NCBI GenBank assembly: GCA_003254905.1
Contig: QANU01099655.1
Span: 123,437 to 187,436, forward strand
Length of the DNA: 64,000 nt
Origin: Nissolia schottii
Lineage: Eukaryota > Streptophyta > Magnoliopsida > Fabales > Fabaceae
Direction of reading: 5' to 3'
A model generated the notes under the pieces. The model was not told where the DNA came from. It ran no database searches and worked only from the letters and a program-made list of their open reading frames with translations. Made by a program: the position numbers and the translations under genes. Of this stretch, positions 24,884-35,519 are shown piece after piece. Each line of letters opens with the position of its first letter. Position 1 is the first letter of the stretch.

Positions 24884-25059
24884 TTTGGAAAAACAGTGTC
24901 ATTTGCACGAAGCCAATTAACATTGCTTTAGCAAATAAATAATGACATAATGGTCAAATGAGAAGGAAAAAAAAACATGAGATAAAAATCATGAAAACAC
25001 ATTAGAAAAAAAATAAAAAATAAAAAATATGACAATTAAAATGAACAATTTTATAACAA

Positions 25060-25580
25060 CTACACTCGTAAAAATGTGGAGTTTATTATAATGAAACTGT
25101 TACACACAATTTAGTTATACCGAAATAGGACGTAACTTAGACCCTGAGTGTATGACTCAAGAGCTTAGAAAGATGAGCGTCGCTTCAAGTCTTCAGTGTA
25201 AATTTGGGCGGCGGCAGTGGTACTTGTAAAAGATACTTTGACGCTCAAGTAAATATATTTATTATATGGGTAGTAGAATGAATAGAACGTATCTTACTAT
25301 GTGTTAAGTCCTTACTTTATATAGTCTTATTATATAGGTAGCCATTTATAGGTATTGAGTAACTTTTAATACCTATGTAACAGCTCATAATGAGACTTAA
25401 TTAGGTTGTTTAAAGCCTTGATGATGCTTTTGAAGTACGAAACTATCGCTTGTAAATTAATGTGTTGACGACTATTCATATTCATTATTATTGTGTAATG
25501 GTTATTGTTTCTGGGTCGAACAATCCCGAAATGCAGTACACTCAGATTGATTGTCCCGAAATGTGATAAGGAATGGATTG
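25060..25580 (+). mobile_element. Possible LTR relic
   Basis: GGCGGCGGCAGTGGTACTTG then TAAAAGATACTTTGACGCTC and AAGT resembles a motif (GGTACCTGCAAAAG...CTCCGACGCTCAAGTC) that I recall from many legume LTRs. TCCCGAAATG occurs twice (25524, 25553). Neither ends nor target duplication could be fixed. Confidence 0.25.
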
Positions 25581-25992
25581 ACTTGTCATCACGTGCATCT
25601 TTATGTATCTCGATTACTAAGAGTTACAAGTCAGAATTCAGTTAAGTCTGTAACAGAAATTTACTACAAATTTTACACTTTAATAATTGTACTTGTCCCA
25701 AGATTATCATTTTAATTGTGACACGTCAAAATTATATGTTCTTTCATTTAATCGAGCAACCCCAATGGCCACGCTAACACTTATCTTCTGGTCTGATCTA
25801 ACCCATACTATTTACTAATTTAATTGACTGGGGGCTAAAGATAATGCAGTGGTCTAACCAGACAAAAATTGATAGTATCACATATAGTGCCAATTGATGT
25901 ATAGATATATTTCAAATTAAGTATTATCCGTGACTTGCAAGTATTACTTATTCAAATAAGATCATTTCGCCACATATATAAGAAAGAAAATT

Positions 25993-26156
25993 GATATTTG
26001 TACATAAAAAAAATTTAAGGGACACCCAACACTTTATGAAAGAAGTGAGAGAAAGAGAAAAAGTAAAGAGAAAACATAAGTAATAATTCTTATATATTTT
26101 GTAAGTGAAGTGTTAGAGTGTTTAAGATGATATAGTGTATAAGTAACACATTTCTT
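25993..26156 (+). repeat. Dispersed repeat pair, copy 2
   Basis: Same family and orientation as 8031-8190; AGAAGTGAGAGAAAGAGAAA is the clearest shared block. Confidence 0.55.
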
Positions 26157-27474
26157 AAAAAAGAAAAAAAGAAAAACAGTATAATGCTTGCATGCACACG
26201 GGAGAAGAGTAAGTACCTTGCCTAAAAAACAGTACGTGAGTGCTTTAAATATGGGTTTTATTAACATGGACCATAATAACACTGCTTAAGAAAGCATAAA
26301 TGGGAGTAATTTGGTATTAAAAAAATGAAATTTGTATGTTTTTCAAAGACACATTAAATATTTTATAATAATTTTAATTTTAATTTCTGTTACGCACTAA
26401 ATATGAAACCTAAAGCTGAGTTGTCGATCTCATTAATCTGGTCAAGAGATCTAAATTTATTGGCTCGGCCCATAACAGGTGTTTACATCTCGGATCAAAG
26501 AGGCTGCATAACGATCCTGATACAAGTGATAATTAACACTATTAAGGCGATATGGGAAAGGACGGTGAAACTACCCAATTCATAACACATGACGAGGAAA
26601 GAAAACGTTACCCCAGAAAGCCAACAGGTTGGTATATAAAGCACACATAACTCAAGGTAAAGATATTCTGAATCATATATAATCACCTTAAATTAGGAAA
26701 GGCAACATTGTAATATCTCACTTTATCTTTTAATCATGGTGATGTGAGTTTAATCCTCATTTATTAACATAGTTACTACGAGAGGATTATTACTGTTGTC
26801 AGCAATGGACACGGAAGTGCACAAAAAATATATAATCACCTCTTATTCTTCGTTTCAGGCTTACCCTAAGGATAAGGATGATATAACAACTTTGCAATCT
26901 CAGGTGATCCAGAATAGTAGGATGATATCCTGCGGAACAACTTCCTTAGCAAAACACTTTAAATATTTATTCAAAGATTATTGTCAAACCCGTCCGTCCA
27001 AGAGCATTAATAATCTTATCACATTAACAATCACCTTAATTAGGAAAGGAATTAAATGCCTTGAAAAGTTGATCCGCCTACTTGTATCCCTAGCCTGGTC
27101 AATAAGCTGTGATTGTTTTGGTAATATTGAAAATGGTAATGAATGGAGAAGAACATGATAGAAAATGACTTAGACATCATATACATCAGGTTTTGTTACT
27201 ATTTATAAGAAGGTTAGTCAAGCCGAGCTATGATAACACCATGAAGAGTCTCCTAAATGCTTTCTGACCTAATTACCTTTGTTCTATCTTGCCGCTATTA
27301 TTTTCGTTCGTACAGGGATGATAATTACAATTTACAATCCTGGTGACTGATCACTCACTTGATGTGGTGCAAGAAAGAAATGATAAGTAGAGGATGATAG
27401 GAATATAGAATTTAAGGGAGAGTGAAGAAGAAGAAGAAGAATAAAATTTAAAAAAAATAAAAAAAAAAAAGGTG

Positions 27475-28149
27475 CTAAGGGGAAAGGGCAGTGTGGCATT
27501 GTTGAGAAAGGAGGGTGGTGTCTTTGGCCAAAGTATCCACGGTGAATTGACACGTGACATGGTAGGTAAAGGTCCCACTGCGCAAGAAACCCATCTCCAT
27601 TCTGGCTTGCAAGCCAATCGCCAACGACAAGGTGAGATGCACCTCCTTAGGCAAAGGCGCTTTGGACCCGGAGCCTCTCAAGGCCAAGCCAAACGCGGTC
27701 GAGTTATGTTGCGGTTGGTAGAAACAAGGGTAGTCCCCGGAAGCAAGTTGTTGTCGCCTCAAAGAGACCCACACTTTCCCTCCTTGCTTGTACGTGATGC
27801 CAACTTTCGAGTTCGGATTGTGGGCTTGCAAAACCACGTCGTATTGGGCTTGGACCGGGTTGTTGACGCGAAACCGCTGGATGCTGAACCTAGGGGACTT
27901 TGGGGAGACCACTATGGACCAAAGGCCGCCTAGGACCCCCCCGGCGATGGCGGTTACGACCAGGACGATCACGATGGCCAGGCAGCAGCGGCCCTTTCCC
28001 TTTCTTTCCCTCTTGGGGGAGCTCCGGTGGAGCTCCGCGATGCGGGCGTTCTCCGGGGGTGGGACCCGGTAGATTTGGTCCTTGGGGACCTGGACCACGT
28101 AGGTTCCGGGGCCGATGTCGGGTAAGTGCTGGTGTTCCCGCTCCTCCAT
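27475..28149 (-). CDS. NDR1/HIN1-like LEA_2 membrane protein (NHL13 type)
   Basis: Intronless gene for 224 aa. The N-terminal cytosolic part holds TYVVQVPKDQIYRVPPPENA (residues 16-35), a near match to the N-terminus I recall for Arabidopsis NHL13. A Lys/Arg-rich stretch (45-54) and one hydrophobic span (about 56-82) follow, giving a type II single-pass topology. The rest is a LEA_2 domain (about 104-206) with the family motif NPNSKVGITY at 111-120 and FYQP at 143-146. Family members sit in the plasma membrane and are tied to pathogen and stress responses; no enzymatic role is known. The coding region is clearly GC-rich against its AT-rich surroundings. The 5' flank is CT-rich on the coding strand, and I see no clear TATA box. 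The ATG used is the first in frame and sits in a good context. Family assignment is firm, the NHL13 subtype fairly firm, and the exact role unknown. Confidence 0.9.
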   Translation of the reverse strand: MEEREHQHLPDIGPGTYVVQVPKDQIYRVPPPENARIAELHRSSPKRERKGKGRCCLAIVIVLVVTAIAGGVLGGLWSIVVSPKSPRFSIQRFRVNNPVQAQYDVVLQAHNPNSKVGITYKQGGKVWVSLRRQQLASGDYPCFYQPQHNSTAFGLALRGSGSKAPLPKEVHLTLSLAIGLQARMEMGFLRSGTFTYHVTCQFTVDTLAKDTTLLSQQCHTALSP

Positions 28150-28300
28150 GGGAGCGGTGGGGAGGCTGCAGGCGGGACGTTAGTAGAGAGAGGAGGGGCG
28201 TGTATGCATGGGATTGAGAGAGAGCGAGCGAGCGGTGAAACCTTTGGTGGGGAGATGATATTCCAAGGTTAGGCTTCGTTTTGGAGCTGCTTTTACGGGT

Positions 28301-29640
28301 CTAACTATGTCACTTAACTAAAGGCCCATAGAGAATTGGAGATTTTTCTTTCTTTGTCCAAATTCTTCATATTAAGGGGAATTCGAATTTCACACTGATC
28401 ACTCAAATTTTGTTTCAATTGGACAAGACCGAAGTTAGCCGTCTGATTAAATGCCAAAATTAAATTTAGAATTTGCCGTGACTCACTGCAAGGGCTTTAA
28501 TTGATATATCTATCGTAAATTCATTGGTTGGGTTTTAAACGGGATCAAAACAATATATGATGGAGGCCCGATACACGGCAGAAAATAACTAGGAAAATAT
28601 GGTCATTTAAAGAGCTAGTCCATCTCAGTTTTAAAAGAAGGAACCAGTCCATCAAACACAACAAGGCTCATATTTTTATGACTTTTTGGTCAAAACTTGG
28701 CTGTATTGCATATGGTTCTCCCAAAATCTTCAAATAAAATCACGAGCCCATTCAAACTGAAAACATTAAAAATATAAATAAAAGTACTAGTATGACAAGT
28801 CTCATTGAATTGGGCCGGTAGTTAAAACTAGCTTTCAATAGAAACCCACCAAGTGGTGCTCCAAAAAGTGTTACCTGTTGTTCACCAAAAAATAAAACTT
28901 ATCTGTCATGAACAATTTTGCTAAATTACTAAATCTATTGTTACATGAAATTAACTGTAATCTCTCACTATTAGTTAGTTGAAGATGTGAGATTCATACA
29001 TGATAAATAACAAATAAATTAATGATAAAAATATTTCCTTTACTTATTTCGTTCATTAATTCCAAAGGCTTACATCTATTGAAAGGTAAAGATAGTTTAG
29101 AACCTCTTCATGACACGTTTCACTACTACACTTACTGTTTATATAGAATATTCTTATGAATATCTTCTTATCACTAATCTTATAATTATTCACTACAAAC
29201 ATTATCTAATTTGTTAGGCGTGCTTGGTGCAAGAGAAAACACACATAAATTACAAAGTATAAATTCGGGAGCGACGTTGATAGAAGATTTATATTCTTTT
29301 TATTCGCTGATCAAAGATTTACTAGTCTTTCTGAAATTGCAAGAGATATAGATTCCCTTTTTATGTTGATCAGGATGCTTTTGCATGGATTAATTCTAGG
29401 ATTAAGGATGGCTTTGAAATTAGTCGAAGGAACCTTAGGGGATGTTTAGCTTGCAAGGGGTGAAGGGAATAAGGATAAAGCAATTTATTTACTGTCCACC
29501 CTTAAATTAATACACCCAACCCCATTATCTATATTTCTCAACCAATTATTTTTACTATTACGCTCACTTTGTTATACAAACACATGCACACACATACAAT
29601 AAAAATGAAACTGTTCACACTTAACATTGAATACTAAATG
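28301..29640. other. Gene-free spacer upstream of the NHL gene
   Basis: Holds the NHL promoter side (28150-28400) and AT-rich spacer. TACACCCAA at 29511-29519 has an inverted partner at 30983-30991, possible ends of an element enclosing the 109-bp array, but no target duplication supports it. Confidence 0.5.
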
Positions 29641-29649
29641 ACCAAAATA

Positions 29650-30560
29650 GCGGAATGAGTATTGCACAAACATTTGAAACACTACTGCAAAAATATTACA
29701 CCATAAGTGCACAAACATTTGTCACACTACTACACAAACATATGTAGCATAAATACACAAACATATGAACATGGTTCTCACTGAATATTAAAAGATCAAA
29801 CTAGCGGAATGAGTAGTGCATAGACATTTGAAACACTACCGCACAAACATATGAACACATTTAATACTAAATACTAAAAGATCAAACCAAAGGAATAGGT
29901 AGTGCACAAACATTTGCCGCATTACTACACGAACAAATGCAACATAAGTAAACAAACATATGAACACAATTAACACGAATATTAAAAGACCAAACAAGCA
30001 GAATGAGTAGTGCACAAACATTTGCAACACTACTGCACAAACACATACAATATATTTGCAACACTACTGCACAAACACATACAACATAAGTGCACAAACA
30101 TATGAACATAATTAACACTGAATATTAACAGACCAAACCAACGGAATGAGTGGTGGACAAACATTTGTAACCCTATTGCACAAACACATACAACATAAGT
30201 GCGCAAACATATGAAATCATTAACGCTACATATTAAAGGACCAAACTAGAGGAAAGAGTAGTAGACAAACATTTGTCACGCTACTTCACAAATATATACA
30301 ACATAAGTGCACAAACATATTAACACAATTGACAATAAATACGAAAAGACCAAAGCAAAGAAATGAATATTGCACAAACTTTAATTACCATATTGCAAAA
30401 ATATTTCAAACATAAATACACAAGCATAACGCATAATTAACAAGAATTAGTATTTAAGAAAACAAAAGGAAAGATGCATGTTGCACAAACTTCTACTACC
30501 ATATTGCACAAACATAACATACATAAATACACAAACATATCACATAATTAGATCAGCAGT
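29650..30560 (+). repeat. Tandem array, about 109-bp unit, GCACAAAC core
   Basis: About eight diverged copies of a unit that begins near GGAATGAGTAGTGCACAAAC and runs on to GACCAAAC. Unit starts are near 29651, 29804, 29891, 30000, 30141, 30250, 30359 and 30468; four of the spacings are 108-109 bp. Each unit carries three ACAAACAT words, so there is a sub-period near 36 bp. One unit (30000-30141) is longer by about 33 bp through an internal duplication of TTGCAACACTACTGCACAAA. The core word is that of the arrays at 1.6 and 4.2-5.6 kb. Confidence 0.75.
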
Positions 30561-32186
30561 TTGATTGATGAGTTAAACCTTGTTCTTCACATCGATTTGA
30601 TCAGCAGAATCAATTGATGAATTAATTTGGACCTTGAATCAATTTATCACCATATTCGTTTGTTGCCTCTATTCGATCTTCAGACTCCATTGATGAATCT
30701 AAAACTCAGATAAGGTGATCAACATCAGAATCCTTCAAAATGAAGAATAGATAATGATGCATGATGATGATTTTGTAGAAAACGAATAAAAATGAAGAGG
30801 AAGAAGAGGATTGGGTGAAGAATCGAGAAAGAAGAGGACTAGAGTAAGTGAAAACTAATTTATTTGTAAGTACAAGTCACGTTAAGATTACATTTTTTTC
30901 GTTTTAGTATGAGATATAGATTACATTTTTCGAGAATTAACAAACTGTATATTATAATTAGTGACAGAATGGTGACATGCAATTGGGTGTACCCCAATCC
31001 CTTTTTTTTAGTATAAATGAGTTAAAAATATTTGTGTTCTTCGATTTTTCTAGAACAGATCAACGACCTGATTGCTTTACTTTTTCCGGTGGGACTCCAT
31101 TGCTGAAGCGAGAAGGTAAAAAGTTCAAAGTAGGGATTCTATTTAATCATTAAATCAATTCGTAAACTAGTGGTTCCAGATTTACTAAGAAATCTCTGAA
31201 TTAGCGTAGCATTAGGATATGATAGGATAATTATCATTATCATGTTAGTACTGAATTTGGCATTATTATCATCAACAACGACATCACAAGAAATAAGCAG
31301 AAAACACGTGATGAGCAAATTGCAGTCATACATTTTTTTGTTGGGGTGAACAACATATGATCCTCGCTTAGAAGCTTTTCACCCTGTTAATGCTATCTCC
31401 TTATCTTTGAATTGTATGCAATGGTCCCGCTTCACTCATGAAAAGTACTTTGGATAACTCACCCTACCCACATTCCCATCAAAGAGAAAAAAGATAAGAA
31501 GAGATAAGAGCTTTTACATGGACTGAGAGGACGCATCCAATTTTTTACAATAAAGTAATCCTTTTAATTATCCTGATGTTGCATGTCTTTAAATCTTTTC
31601 CACGTTTTTGAAGAGCTTAAACTTTTGTTTGAAAATTATTTTCAACTTATCTCTTTTAAACGGAGGGCAATTGACGAAGTTCCTAGTAATGATTTGAGGA
31701 TAATCTGTTGTTTTATTTGTGTTTATTTTAATGTGGACATCGTGTTATTGTATACTCATCTATCATTAAATTAGATTTCTTTAAAATTTGTGATCCATTA
31801 AAATGTTATCTAATGACGATATAGTGTCTCACGTTAAAATGAGTACAAATTAACATAATTAAAAAAAATACATATTCTTAAAACGCATTTAATACATTCT
31901 TCAAATATATTAAGTATTGATTTTAATTTTTAGGAAAAGTGAGAAATCCGTGGGTAATAATGTTTTTGAACACGCATGAAAATTGTTTTAAGTATATGTA
32001 AGTATTTTACATCTAAAAAGTGTGTGTAAATTTATAAAAATAAATTAAAAAAACATTTTTTTTTTTGAGAAAATGAGTATTTAGGCAAATAGAATGGTAT
32101 TTGTACAAATCATTCGGATGCAAGCTCAGCAACTCACTGCCATGAAAGTAAGGAACGTGCCATAAGATATAAACATGATATTTTTG

Positions 32187-32221
32187 TGTAACTCATTGAA
32201 TGTCCACCTAAATGAGTTACA
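32187..32221. repeat. Stem-loop, 11-bp perfect arms
   Basis: TGTAACTCATT (32187-32197) pairs with AATGAGTTACA (32211-32221) across 13 bases. Confidence 0.6.
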
Positions 32222-33357
32222 AATAATATAATAGCATTTGCCAAGTCTTTTCTGGATGAAAAAAATGAGAGATGCAAGGTCAAGAGAGACCTGTTTCCCG
32301 CATATTTATGTTTTGGATATATATTTAATATATTCCTTTTTTTTTAATGCATAAAAATTAGTTAAAATATTATCTAAAATAAAGATAATTTGCAGTTTCG
32401 TTTTAATTTAAAGTTTCGTTTTTGTCTTCAATATCTTAAGTACGGAAGAAGTGAACTTTGGTTTTCGGGGAAGGGGAAAGGTGAGAGACAGTGAAAGGCC
32501 GAAAGCTTTTGCTTCACGCTTGGATATTTACCGTTTTATATAGTAACTTTGTGAGGAAAAGCATTTTCCTTGATAATTGCGGGAGGGAAGAGGGGGGTAA
32601 TCTTTGCGTCTAGCCCAAGGTTCATTGAATGGACGCACTCAGGTTACTGCACGTCATTGGATTCCTAACTCCCAAGCCAGCGTATCACGTGCTTCGGAAT
32701 TTTTCGAGGGGAATCCTTTGAATTTTAATTTACAAAAGAAGTAAAAAAAAAAACAAACGGACGATATTCGTGCAGAGCTATTAAAGCTATTCCGTGTTCA
32801 CACTTCATATACATACAGTAATACTAGTTAATAATGCGATTGAACAGTACTACCGCAATGAGAAAATAAGGAATCTGAATATAATAATAAAGTGCTTAAG
32901 TATAGAGCATTTGATACTTTCGAGAGTTGAACGAGTGGTACTAACAGTGAACTCATGGCCACTTTGAACGAGAATTATGGAAAGAAAAAAAAAAAACCCC
33001 CTACTGTATTGTATTACAGCTAAATTTGTTTTTACTCATGGCCAGTTTAGATCCACCTTGAGATCAACTTAGCACCAGACAGACAAAAAGAGAGAAGCAT
33101 ATCGTTTGAAATGGGAAATTAGGAATTGGTTGAGAGTCCAGTCATGGAATCTTTAAAATCTGAACCGTAACTCGAATTTTAGCGAGAGATTATATGAGTT
33201 AAGTAGGGCAAATTTTTGAACAGCGATCAGCAATACATAAACATAAAAGTCTAATTGAAGCGCAGATCACAAGAGAAGAGAGATAAACGAGGAACCGGTA
33301 CAATAGTCGTAGTAATATTCATAAGATGTAGAAATACAAGCAGAATTGAATTACAGG

Positions 33358-33381
33358 AATAATAATAATAATAATAATAAC
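33358..33381 (+). repeat. (AAT)n microsatellite
   Basis: About seven AAT units in the region just 3' of the RAP2-4 coding sequence, possibly in its 3' UTR or past it. Confidence 0.85.
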
Positions 33382-33648
33382 AATAACAAAGTAACATATA
33401 TCCTGCCTGGCCAAGCAAGTAAAAAAAAAAGGAGCTGTGAGCACAGGTAGAGAGGAGTAGACTTTACAGCATATGAACAGAAAAAGCTAAAGCTAGAGTA
33501 GATCAGCTGCAACTGTCAAAAATTCCATTGCAGCAGCCACCATGAGACTGACATCTACCAGGACCTAGAGACTAAAAGATGCATGAGATGAGACTACATA
33601 GAAATACATATAGTATGTGACAAATAACTGGGCAAACGGGGCTTCAAT

Positions 33649-34731
33649 TCACAGAGCATCCCAATCGATCTCATAAGAAGGGTACTTGTGAAGATTCAAA
33701 TTATCCGAAGCACCCTCCCACTCTGGCTCCCCAACGTCGCCAAACGTCAGATCTGAAAGAGGCGAGGATTCCTCAGATCCCTCGCTCTCCGTCAACGTCG
33801 GCGACAGCGAAGACGCTTCTTCCACCTTGCAACCTTTCTCCACCACCTTCACGTCATCATCAACACGCTCCTCCACTGCAGCCCGAGCCGCCGCCTTGGA
33901 ACCAGGTTTCGATTTCCCCGCCGGCGACCTCCTCGAAGTCTTCTCCGACTTCCCCTGCTTCTGCATCTCAGCCAGGCCTTCGCAGATCGCCTGAAGCTTG
34001 GCGTCGACAGAGGAGTGAAGCGGCTTGTACTCGCCGAAGTCGCCGCCAACGGAGGAGCCGTGGTGGCGGAGGTTTGGGAAGTTGAGCCTGGCGAAGTCGC
34101 CGCGGAGCTTGTAGGCGGCCTTGTCGTACGCCAGGGCGGCTTCCTCCGCGGTGTCGAAGGTTCCGAGCCAGAGCCTGGTCCGATTCTTGGGGAGCCGGAT
34201 CTCGGCCACCCATTTCCCCCAGTGCCTCTGCCTCACCCCTCTGTAAAGCTTCGTGGGCTTCGGAGGAGCGCCCACGTGCTTCATCGAGATGGGCTTCGGG
34301 CCCAGGAAGCTGAGGGTGGTGCTGTTGGGCTGCTGCTGTTGCCATGGTTGGGCCTGGAGTTGGATCTGGGCCTGGATCTGGTTGATCTGGGCTGGGGTTA
34401 GGTGGTTGAGGCCTAATAGAGAAGTTGGTTGCATGAAGCCAAAGAGGTTTTGGGTGTCGGGTGACCCGTTTGCAAATAGATGGGTCATGGATGTGGAGCA
34501 CCCGTCGGAGTAGAAAGCGGGTTGTTGTTGGGTTGGGAGGGAAGGAGAGTTGTTGAAGTAGGTAGGGAAAGAAGGGTAAGAAGTGGAAGGTAGAGATGAG
34601 GTTGAAGGAGGAGATGGGGTTGTGGAAGGACTCTTGATAAAAGGTTCAAGAACTTCCATTAGCTCACCACCCCTGAAGGGATCTGAGTGAAGAAGCTGTG
34701 TGCTGCTGTAGAAATCCATCATAGCTGCCAT
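33649..34731 (-). CDS. RAP2-4: AP2/ERF transcription factor, DREB A-6 (RAP2-4 type)
   Basis: Single-exon coding region for 360 aa. The AP2 DNA-binding domain spans about residues 162-219, with [19 protein letters not shown] near its start. The Val at 175 and Leu at 180 (domain positions 14 and 19) fit the DREB A-6 group, where Glu19 is replaced by Leu. The RAYD-like element reads [12 protein letters not shown] and is followed by [13 protein letters not shown]. Ahead of it is a Ser/Pro-rich segment (34-66), then a Gln-rich segment with [18 protein letters not shown] (111-128). The tail is acidic, with [17 protein letters not shown], and ends [12 protein letters not shown], the typical RAP2-4 C-terminus. 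A nuclear activator or repressor of drought, light and ethylene genes is expected from the family. A second Met at residue 4 or 5 could also serve as start. No break is visible. Confidence 0.95.
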   Translation of the reverse strand: MAAMMDFYSSTQLLHSDPFRGGELMEVLEPFIKSPSTTPSPPSTSSLPSTSYPSFPTYFNNSPSLPTQQQPAFYSDGCSTSMTHLFANGSPDTQNLFGFMQPTSLLGLNHLTPAQINQIQAQIQLQAQPWQQQQPNSTTLSFLGPKPISMKHVGAPPKPTKLYRGVRQRHWGKWVAEIRLPKNRTRLWLGTFDTAEEAALAYDKAAYKLRGDFARLNFPNLRHHGSSVGGDFGEYKPLHSSVDAKLQAICEGLAEMQKQGKSEKTSRRSPAGKSKPGSKAAARAAVEERVDDDVKVVEKGCKVEEASSLSPTLTESEGSEESSPLSDLTFGDVGEPEWEGASDNLNLHKYPSYEIDWDAL

Positions 34732-35268
34732 AACTTCAACTTCAACTTCAACCTGCGTCTTTCTAAAACTGAAGAACAGGAGATAATAGTAGATCTAGTA
34801 CTGGGTTAACACTAAAAATTAAAACCCAACAAGGAAAAAAGACCAATATTTTTCTACAAGAAAATAGGATGGAAGAGATTTTAAATAGACAACCCCTTCA
34901 AATCCTCAGAAGAAACAAAAATTAGCTTTGAGGGACCAAAAACAACCCTCTTGGCTGATTTCAAAGATGAGAAACACAAAATTAAGGGACAATTAAAATC
35001 ACTAAAACAACCTGGATCTCGATTCTGAAAACACCTGGCTTTCGAGAACTGCTTCTAAGTTTGCTTCTTCTTAATGATTTAAAAGACAAACCCAAAAATC
35101 ATTTAACTTGAAAGACAGATGATTAACAGAAAGGGATTCAGAGAAGCGGGGCGTTATAGAGGGGGGGGGGAAGGGAAGATGATGAAAGCAAGATCAACAG
35201 CCACACAATCTAAAAGCGCTCTCTCAAGAAAATATAAAAATTTTATGTGAGTATCTCTCGCCACTCTT
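34732..35268 (-). other. 5' leader of the RAP2-4 gene, possible leader intron
   Basis: About 540 bp separate the likely start site from the start codon. Just before the ATG, on the coding strand, an acceptor-like pyrimidine tract ends in CAG at about 34753-34755. Donor-like CCAG|GT sites lie at about 35034 and 35011, so a leader intron of roughly 260-280 bp is possible, though neither donor is strong. Four tandem copies of a TTGAAG-like hexamer (34734-34752) lie just before the ATG. An (A/G)9-type poly-G/C run sits at 35161-35170. Confidence 0.35.
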
Positions 35269-35295
35269 GGTTTTGTTTTTCAGGCTTTCACTCCC

Positions 35296-35302
35296 TTATA
35301 TA
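35296..35302 (-). promoter_or_regulatory. Likely TATA box of the RAP2-4 gene
   Basis: On the coding strand the sequence reads GCTATATAAGGG, a strong plant TATA context, 565 bp before the ATG. It would place the start site near 35268. Confidence 0.55.
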
Positions 35303-35458
35303 GCACCCTGCAACCTTTATTACAGCTGTTAAACTGTTAACCACTCAATTAATCCGCTAATTATCGCTCTCATTAACCATGGGTTAGTTCCAGCTAAAGG
35401 CTAGTCATGACGCATGCGATGCTCGAATTGATTAAGGTATGAACCAATGGTGTATCGA

Positions 35459-35519
35459 CACGTACCCCTCGCAATGTTGGGCAAGGACACGTGCCCGCTC
35501 CAAACGAGCACGTGTCGGT
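35459..35519 (-). promoter_or_regulatory. ACGT-core (G-box/ABRE) cluster with an overlapping DRE core
   Basis: Within 61 bp there are two perfect G-boxes CACGTG (35488-35493, 35509-35514) and a third ACGT core (35460-35463). The G-box at 35509 reads ACGTGTCGGT on the + strand, so on the gene's strand it carries ACCGAC, the DRE/CRT core, overlapping the ABRE by one base (35514-35519). The cluster is about 160-220 bp upstream of the TATA box at 35296-35302, a usual distance for such elements. ABRE plus DRE pairs are known to drive drought and ABA response; that this one works is inference. Confidence 0.55.

Larger units (their letters stand above)
30561..33640. other. Gene-free spacer between the 109-bp array and RAP2-4
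   Basis: A purine-rich stretch (about 30780-30850) follows the array, as beside the other GCACAAAC arrays. From 33300 on it is probably the RAP2-4 3' UTR. Otherwise only the 32187-32221 stem-loop. Confidence 0.55.

Noticed and set aside
26796-27158. Open frame of 120 aa on the + strand
   Set aside because: No recognisable motif; the region repeats a phrase (AATCACCTTAA.TTAGGAAAGG) near 26680 and 27033, which suggests repeat debris rather than a gene.
27472-28217. Long + strand open frames opposite the NHL gene
   Set aside because: They are reverse-strand shadows of a GC-rich gene, with Arg/Pro/Gly-rich composition and no motif.
29650-30560. Regularly spaced repeats that could suggest a CRISPR-like array
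   Set aside because: The host is a plant, repeats and spacers are both diverged, the unit is 109 bp with inner repeats, and no cas genes exist; it is a minisatellite.
29511-30991. TACACCCAA / TTGGGTGTA as ends of an element around the 109-bp array
   Set aside because: Only nine bases match clearly and the flanks show no target duplication.
33968-34513. Other frames over the AP2/ERF gene
   Set aside because: Shadows of the 360-aa AP2/ERF coding region.
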